Part shown: positions 53,587 through 62,500 of the stretch, one piece after another
How the letters are laid out: each line of letters begins with the position of its first letter
How positions within the stretch are numbered: position 1 is the stretch's first letter
Assembly (NCBI RefSeq): GCF_024346315.1
Contig: NZ_JAGQCS010000004.1
Span: forward strand, 186,001-250,000
Source of the DNA: Cyanobium sp. ATX 6F1
GTDB taxonomy: Bacteria; Cyanobacteriota; Cyanobacteriia; PCC-6307; Cyanobiaceae
Direction of reading: 5' to 3'
DNA length: 64,000 bases
Position numbers and translations under genes: made by a program
Notes under the pieces: generated by a model
What the model was told of the DNA's origin: nothing
What the model saw: the letters and a program-made list of their open reading frames with translations, nothing else
Databases searched by the model: none

Positions 53587-56500
53587 CTAATCAGTCAGCA
53601 TTTTGTTGAGGGCTTGCTTGGCCTTTTGGAGCGCTCCCGCTCCTTTTGAGAGGATCTCGAACAATCCACTGGAGTTGCTGCTCGAGCGTTTCCTTGGGAT
53701 GCCAGAGAGGGCCTCCGCTGCAGGCTTGCTGTCGAGAGGTTGGATCGGGATGTTCAGGGGCTGGATCGCCGTATCAATGGCGCTCGCGGGCGATCCTTTC
53801 AGTGGGACTGCCGGTGCAACCCAGGGCCCGATCTCCAAGCTTGATCCCTTTTTTGGGGGTGGAGCAAGTGTCATCGACCATTCGGCTCCAGCGACCGCAC
53901 GACTCACCGATTGATCCATGGTTGGCGATGGAGTCAAGGCGGAGCTTGTGCCGGGTCCTGGAGCCAGCACAGGAGAGCCCATGACCGTTCTGACGCCGGC
54001 TTCGAGAGACATGGCCATGAAGCCCGACTCGGCATGCTCCAGCCCCGCGTAGTGGCCAAGTTCATGGCTGATGACGCTGAGCAGATCCATGTGACCCGTG
54101 GCGGCGCCTGACGTTGCCTGGAGAATGCCGTCGATGAAACGGAACTCCTGGTCGTTGGTGGGAGTGGCGTCGACGAACCAACCAAATCCGGCGGCGTTCC
54201 AGTCAATCTTGATGACATTGCCCTGTTCGGCTCCGAGCGAGAGGCCCTCCAGGTCATCCAGTTGCACGGTCACCGTCTCTAGGCGTGCCAAGGCAGCCGC
54301 ATCGAGCCCCATCAGCGCGATGCGCCGCTTGGCTTCGGCCACGAGACCATCAAGGTCCGCCTGCGTTGGCTGCGTAAGGCGGGCCGTGGCGGTGGCCACG
54401 GATGCCGGTGCGGCGCTGGCCGCCACCAGGCCCGCCGCGGGTTGGCCATAGGCGGCATCGTCAGTTTTGAGGCGAACCAGGTCGAATGAGGTCTGAGCGG
54501 ACGTCGCGCCTTTGAGGCTGATCAGGCCATAGCCGCCGTCAGTGAGCGTTTCGTTGAAGATTGTGCTCGCCACCACGGCGCCATTGATCGACGCATTGAC
54601 CACGTTGCCCCGTAGGGAGACACCGAGGTTGTAATCCTTGCTTGCCGAAACCGAGATGGAGACGCTGCGGACGATGACCGTGGTTCCGTTCTTGACGTAG
54701 CCGATCAGGAGCTGATTGGTGTCTGCGGAGAGGGTGACGAACTTGTAGTACGTCGGTCCGTGGTAATCGAAGACGATTCCACCCTGGCCGCCTGTCTTCA
54801 AGGTCGTGGTGATGTCCAGCAGCGACCCCGGAGTGATCAAGGTACCGATCAGGTTGACGGCCGGCGCAGCGGCGCTAGCGGCCGTGCCGTTGAAGCGCCC
54901 GCTGCTTGTGGCCCAGGCTCCGGTGGTGTTCTTGGGCTGGGTGAACAGTTGGCTGGCTGGGCTGGTGCTGCTGAAGTCGACAGTCTTATCGAGTGTGATC
55001 GTCTTCGGCGGCGACTGCACGACGACGTCATCGATCTGTGCCTTGGTGCCACCCGTCGAGGCGATGCCAACCACGCCGTCGTTGATGCTGTGCCGCAGGC
55101 CGAACGAATCGATGCGGGCGGCAAAGGTGTAGCTGACCGAGGTGATGCCCTGTGTGAGCTTGACGGCCGTGCCGCTGACGGACAGCAGCACCACGTAGTC
55201 AGTGCCTGCCTTCAATTGGGCATTGGTCTGGTTGTCTACGAACCAGGTGCCCGCTGAGTAATGCCCGATTTCGAGCTTGTTGGTTGAGATGTTGATGCCG
55301 GCGAACTTGAAGTTGTCGTTGCTCTGCCAGTCAAAGATCAAGTAGGCATTGGCCTTGTTGCCGCCCGTGGGCTTGAGTGCATTGATGGTTGCCTGCATCT
55401 CAAAGACGCCCGGAATCTCGACATCAGACTGGTTGAACAGGCTGATGGCATCGCCAAAAGCTGTGGCGGGTGCCACCTCGTAGCGGTTGTTCACGACCGC
55501 GAAGGTACCGACTTGAGGCGTGAAGCCCTGTGAGGCCGTGCTGTTGAAGTTGGCCGTGCGCAGCACGTCGCGCGCACCGCCGCTGTTGCCTGGCTGCGGA
55601 TCGGCGGGCCCACCGTGCTGGTCGCCCCAGGCAGCATCCTTCTGCAGCACCAGACCCAGTTCGCCCCAGGGTTCGCCGTTGCGAGCTGGGTCGCCGCCGG
55701 GGTTGTCGGTGGCGCGGGTGAAGTCTGCGCCGTCACTGCGTGAGAGCGCGTACAGGAAGTCAATCAGTCTCGGCTGCAGGCTGCGGCTGATCGTGGCGGC
55801 CCCATAGGGCGAGAACGGCACCAGGTAGCTGTTGTATTCCCCCGTCCAGTCGATCAGTCGATCGCCACCGGTGTTAGCGATCATCACATCGCGGCCAGCG
55901 CCGCCGAAGGCACGGTCTTCGTAACTCGCGCTGGTGTCGGGTGTAATTGTGGCCAGGTCGTCGTCGACATTGAGCAGGTCGTTGCCCCAGCCTCCGTAGA
56001 GATTGTCGCGACCACTGCCACCGATCAGCCAATCGTTGCCCAGATCGCCAAAGATCTTGTCGTCGCCATCGGTTTGGCGGGCTGCATCCAGGGTCGACTT
56101 CGGTCCCTCATTGGCGGCGAAGTTCAGGAAGAACTCGCCGCCATTGACTGAAATCTTCGCCAAGGGGTTGTACTCGTCGTAGAGAGCGAATTCGCCCGCC
56201 CGCAGGGCACTGGCCTTCGTGCCGTTGAGGTCGCTGGGGTTAAACGAAAGCGCATCACCGGGGTTGAAGGGGCGTTCGTAGTCGATGCGGATCGGTGCGC
56301 CCACCGTCTTGCCATCCATGCCGTAGAGCTGGGTCCAGGCCAGCTGCAGTGCTTCCGCGCCACTGATGGCGTCATCGCCCGAACCGCCGTGCAGAAAATC
56401 ATTGCCCCAGCCACCGAAGATGATGTCGTCGCTGGTGTGCCGTGATTGGCCCACGCCACCGGCGTTTGGTAGCGCGAATTCATCAGCCGTTGCCTTCCAG

Positions 56501-59500
56501 TTTGGGTCCTGACTGAACGGGCTCAGGTCGACGGCCTTCTTGAGTTGGCCGGCAATGTTGATCGTTGCCTGCTGCATGTTGCCGCCGGTAGCGATCACGG
56601 CTGGTGTCACCGCCACCATCACCCCATTCAAGGGCTCAGGTTTGCCGTTGCGGCTGGTGAAGAGGCGCCCGTCGTCACCGATCACGCCGTCGTCGCCCGT
56701 GCCGCCGCTGATCCAGTCGTTGCCGTAGCCGCCAACGATGTCATCATCCTGGCCTTCGCCGAAGATCACATCGTTGCCCTTGCCGGCATAGAGGAAGTCG
56801 TCACCGGATTCGCCATGCAGTTCGTCGGCCGCACCGAGGTCATTGGATGTTTCTGCATTGAAATCTGAGCCGCCTGGCGTGTAGTCGAGCAGCTGGATCG
56901 AGCGCACGACGATTTTGTTGGCCGAACCGGTAGCTGAGTTGTAGTCGTCGTAGTTGAAGTTGAGCGTCTGTGCGGCGTTGGCCGTGCCGCCGGCACCGAC
57001 GATTCGGAAGATGGTTCCGTTGTCGCCGACGATGGCGTCGGCATCGAGGGCGTGACCGTTGTTAACGGTGTGGTCGCCGAGGTCATTGCGGGCTGTGTCG
57101 GTGCCGGCACCGCCAAAGAGGCGGTCGGCGCCGTCGGTGCGCTGGCTGCTCGCGCTCAGACCGAACAGGTTGGAACTCCCGCCGATGATGTCGTCTTGGC
57201 CGAGGTTGCCGTAGATCAGATCGTTGCCGGCATTGCCTTCGATGTAGTCATCACCGTCGCTGGCAGCCTCGAACGACGCCACGTTGACTGAGACAAGGCC
57301 CGCTGCATCGCGCTGGTAGTCGACTCCGCTGCCCGCCACCCGGCTGGCGATGGAGCCGTCGCCCTGGATCCTGTCGTCGCCGCTCTGGCCGAAGATCTGG
57401 TCGTTGCCGGCGCCGCCGGCGATGTAGTCGTTGCCGAACAGGCCACCTTGGCCATCACCAATCGTCGTGGTCCAGTTGCTCCACTTCGGAACGTCGCCGC
57501 TCGGACCGGAATACTCGGTCAGCGTCAGCACGGACTGACCAGCTGATGGGCCCGTTGTTTCGTAGAGCTGGCTGCCCGCCAGGCTGCGGAAGCGTGGGTT
57601 GGTGCTCACGCCCGCCGCGCGGCTGGTGAGCACACCTTGGTCGCCCAGGATGTGGTCGCGACCGGCGTTGCCGTCGATCACATCATGACCAACGCCGCCA
57701 AGGATGATGTCGTCATCTTCGTTGCCTTCGATGATGTCGTCACCGCCGGTCTCGTTTGCAACGTCGGTGGTTGTGATTGACGCGGCCCGCAGGGTTGACA
57801 GCGTCTGAACGTCGAGAAGTTCAGCGTTGTCGCCAATCAACAGGTCTGCATCGATGAAGCTGCCGCTAAGCGCAGCGCCGGCTGAACCATTGCCGCCGAA
57901 CAGCTGGTCGTTGCCGAATCCGCCGATCAAGATGTCATCGCCGGCGTTGCCAGTGATGACATCGTCGCCACCCTTGTACACATATGTCGTGCGCACGGCT
58001 TTGAGTGTGGCCGGATCCTGTTGGTTGGCCAGGTCGTAGATCAGCTCGCCGTTGTCGCCGAGGGCGATGTCATTGCCAGCTCCGAGCGCAATCGTGTCGG
58101 CGCCAAAGCCCCCCAGGGCGATGTCGTCACCACCGCCGCCATTGATGGTGTCGCTGCCACCTTTGCCTTCCACGCTGGTTTCGATGCGCTCCACCTCCGC
58201 GGTGGTATTGATGCGGCGGACGCCCGCCGCCAGGGTGAGGATGCCCTGGTCGGCCAGGATCACGTCTTGGCCATCTCCGCCCAAGAGGTTGTCAGAACCA
58301 GGCTCTGGGCTGGTGAGCACCGTGAACATGGCCGCATCATTGCTGAGCCCATAGTTTTGGACTTTGCGGTTGGGTTGTTGATCTTCGGCGAACAGTCTCA
58401 GGTTCAGATTGAAGGCAGCATCGCCATAGATGTGGTCGTCGCCGGCTTGGCCGTCCACCCCATCGTCACCGGAATTGCCCGTGAGTTGGTCGGCTCCCTG
58501 GCTGCCTTTGATGTTGTCGTTGCCTTCGCCACCATCGATTACGAGCCCCACGTAGCCATCAGCCTTGGCTTGCATGGCTGAGGCATCGATCCGGTCGTTA
58601 CCTGGGTTGTTGAAGCTGGTGCCACTGGCAGACGCCGCACCCGTGGAATTGTTGTAGCGCAGGCGATCTTGGGAGCTGTCTCCATAGACAATCAGTGCAC
58701 CTTCACCGCGGTCGTTGATGGTGATGGTGTCGTCGCCACCGCCGCCATGGATCGCCATGATCGAGCGTGGATCGTTCAACAAATCGGTGTTGACTTCATC
58801 GCGAGTGGCCTCGTCCCGATCAGCCGTGGTCTCCACGATCAGGGTTTCATTCCCCTTGCCGAGAAGGATGTCGGTGGTTTCAAAGCCGTTGAATGTGATG
58901 CCGCCGCCGTAGTAACGCCAAACTGGATTTTCATCCGTGCCTTCATTCACCCGGATGTCGTCTCCCATCCCCAGGCCTGTCAAGGCGAGCCCAGGGTTGG
59001 AGAGGTTCTGTGATTGATCAGTCTGGGTGCGGTAGCTCAGCTTGCCGGTATCAGCATCGCTGTTGTCGGTGTGGAAGATGGTGAGTGAATCGATGTCATC
59101 CCATTCATTGGTGTTGAGCAGCTCGACTTTGCTTGGAACATTTGTTTCTCCCGGGAGCAGAACTGGCGCGGCGAAGCTGCGGTCGATGTCCGATCGACCA
59201 CCCTCGATGACCAAGGCGCCCTGAATCTGGTCGAGATTTTGGTCACGGGTGGCAAATTTCTTGAGGCTGCGCGCTTCCGCCGATAGCGAGAGTGTGGGAT
59301 TGGCGTTAATGCCGACCATGCTCCACTGCTTGTAGGTGCTGGAGTCAAAGCTGATCGTTGTGCTGTAGGGGTCTGCAACTGCGCCTTGGATGATCGTGGT
59401 GGTATCGGTCTCCACCTTTAGATTCACGGTCTGCGTAGGCAGCTTGGTGAGCCGTACCCGGTAGGCATCACCACCATTCGTGCCTGTGTTGACGGCGGTG

Positions 59501-62500
59501 AAGCCGTCGCTTTCCTGAACGATGAGCTGAGCCACGTCGTCGTCGTAGACCGTGACATCGAGATCAAAGGAGGCGGCGATGTTGGCGTAGTTGCCAGCGT
59601 CACTGCCATCTCCCGTCACTGAGGAGAGGGTGTGCTTGATCTTGGTGGCTTTCTTGCCATCCTGCTTACTGTTCTCCACGCCTGAGACCGTGACGGTCTG
59701 GGCCGTATCCCAGTCAGCGCTTGTGAAGATCAGGGTGTTGGTGTTCGTTGACGTGAAGATGCCGTTGTTCAGGGTCACCGTGACGGTTTCTCCAACTTTC
59801 GGGGCTGCGGTGAGGCTGACGGAGTATTGATCCGTGAATCCATTGGCTCCTTCCAGCACCTCGGTGGTGGTGCCGCTGAAGCCGGAGTGGTCGGCATCGA
59901 GCGGGCGAATGTCGAGCCCGGCCTTGTCGTTGTCGATGATTTTGATGTAGACGTCCTTGAGAGCCAGGCCGTCAAAGCGCTGATCCAGGCTGATGATGCT
60001 GTGGCTGATCAGGGCAATGCGCTCGCCTTCAGGGGCGCTGTCGTTTTCGGCCTGGATTTCAAGCTCGACGGCCTGATTCCAGTTGTCGTCATCGAAGCTG
60101 AGCACAAGGGCGCTGGTGAATGTGCCCACACCCTTGCGGCGCAGCAGGAGGCTGCGGCCACCAATGGCCTGATCGGCTGTGCTGGTGGGGCCTGCGGACA
60201 CCGTGAGATAGACGGGTTCCCCGGCCTTGGGCTTCTCCAGCAGGCGGATGCTGTAGCCGGAGAGCAGGCCGGCTTCGCTCACCAGCAGCGGTTGGGTGGC
60301 CTGCTCGATTGACACCAGAGCCCCGGTGGAGGGGGTGCTCACCAGGGTGTCTACGCCGGGGGCGCCCACGGTGGCGTAGCTGGAATCCGTGCTGCTGAAG
60401 GTGTGGGTGATCAGGCCCGAAATCGCCTGAAGTTCGGCACTCACGATTGGGGCGGTCACATCGCCCATGACCTGAATCTGATCGCTACCCAGGCCGCCGA
60501 TGATCTTGGTGACCACATCTTCATTGGTGCTGAGGATGAAGATCTTGTCATCGCCCTCGAGGGCATCGAGCTCAGCTTGCTCAATGTTCTCGAAGCGCAC
60601 ATTGAGGCCGGCACCGAAGATGCCATCGCGGGTGACAACAAAGCTGTCATTGAAGGGGGTGCCAAGCACGACGACGGTATCGAAGCCCGCTCCGCCATCA
60701 ATGTTCACGGGGGCATTAATGGCATAGGTGATGGAGTCTTCGCCATCACCGCCCTTGACTTCGCTCTCGCCTTGCTTGTCCGTTGTATCGATGGTAACGA
60801 AGGCACGAATCACAAAGGTGTCGTTGTCGTCTTCACCCTCCATGCGAAGAGTGCCTTCATTGCGATAGACGTTGAAGGTGTCGTTGCCGTCTCCGCCAAA
60901 GATGGTGGTGGCATAGCTGACACCCCTGCTGACGTAGGCGATGCCTTGTAGGGGTTGATCTCCACTGGCCGCAATGGCGTCAATGATTTTCTGCCTCGTT
61001 TCTGCAGATAGCACGTCGGTGACGGGGTCAAAGCCGACGGGATTGAAGATGATCTCGTTTGTTTCGGGATCGCGGATCAGACCGATGATCACGGGGGTGA
61101 CATCAAAACTGTCTCCCGGTTGAACCCCGGCCCTGGCATCCCTAAGGGTGCCGAAGATCTGGCCGATCTGGAAGGTGTCTGCTCCTTCGCCGCCATCGAG
61201 GGTGGTGATCGAGCTGTTGTCATCCATCACGATCTTGTCGTCACCGCCCAGGCCATTGATCCGTAGGCGGGCGTTGATGTTCTTGTCGTAGTTGACCCGT
61301 TCGGCGTTGGTGAAGCCCTGGCTGGTCAAGCCATTGAGGAGGGCCACGAAGTTCTGGCGCCCCAGGAAGGTGTCGGCCTCTTCGGTGCCGTTGATGATCA
61401 GCGCGTCGACGCCGCTGTCGGGTGCGCCGTTGTCAAACACATTCACCAGGGCGCTGCCCGTGCCGGCCAGGTTCACGGTGGTGAGGTCGGAACCCGATTC
61501 ACCGTGCAGATTGAGCAGGGCCGCCAGGCCATTGCTGTTGGTGCGCGTGAAGATGCCTCCGCTCGGATCCCCCTGCACATTGACTTCCACCACGTCGTTG
61601 CCGGCCTGGCCGTGGATGGTGGTGAGACCGCCGATTGTGTTGATCGCGATCGTGTCATCCCGGCGGTTGGTGGCTTCTGTGCCATCGCCGCCAAACACCT
61701 CAGTGCTGGCTTGGTGGGTGCTGTCGATCAACAGCACATCGGCCCCGGTGCCCATCGAGAGCTTGAGGCTTTCGAGATGGGTGTAGTCAAGTCCTGCGCC
61801 GAGGCCCAGGCCGCGCAGGCTGTTGCTGGTGAGGGTGGCGGCTTTGGCGGTGGTGTTGCCGGAATCGTCGATCAAGAGCACGTCGCTCTCGTTCGCGGCG
61901 GCTCCACCATCGATCACCACCAAGCCCTGCACCCCATCCACCTGGCCGATCCTGGAGGCCACCGGGGTGGCGATGCCACCGATGCCTGGCCCCTGCAGAC
62001 CGCCTGGATAGGCAGCGGGCAGCAGGGTGGCAGTGGCAAGATCCAGCTTGTTGTTATCGGTTTTGCCGTAATCGCTGATGTGAATCTGATCACTGCCGGC
62101 CTGGCCGTAGATCGTGACCGTGCTGCCCAAGCCAGTTCCGCGCACACCGATGACGTCGTCGCCGGCTTCGGCGTAGATCGTCAGTTGGCCATCGGCGTCG
62201 TTGATCTGGATCTGATCCGCTCCTGCGGCGCTGAAGACGTTGGTGGTCGTGCCGTGGGTGGCATTGACGAGCAGGTGATCCCCAGCGGCACCCATCCAGA
62301 GGTTGAACGTCTCGAGATTGAGGTAGTTGATGCCCTGCTCCAGCTCCATGCCCCTCAGGCTGAATCTGCTGGTGTCGATTTGATCCAGGATTGCTGACTT
62401 GGCATTAGCGGCGGCGGAGTCGTCGACATTGAGTTGATCGCTGGAGGCATCGTCGTTGCCCCCATCAACGGTGAGCAAGCCATTGATGGCTGTGATGACG

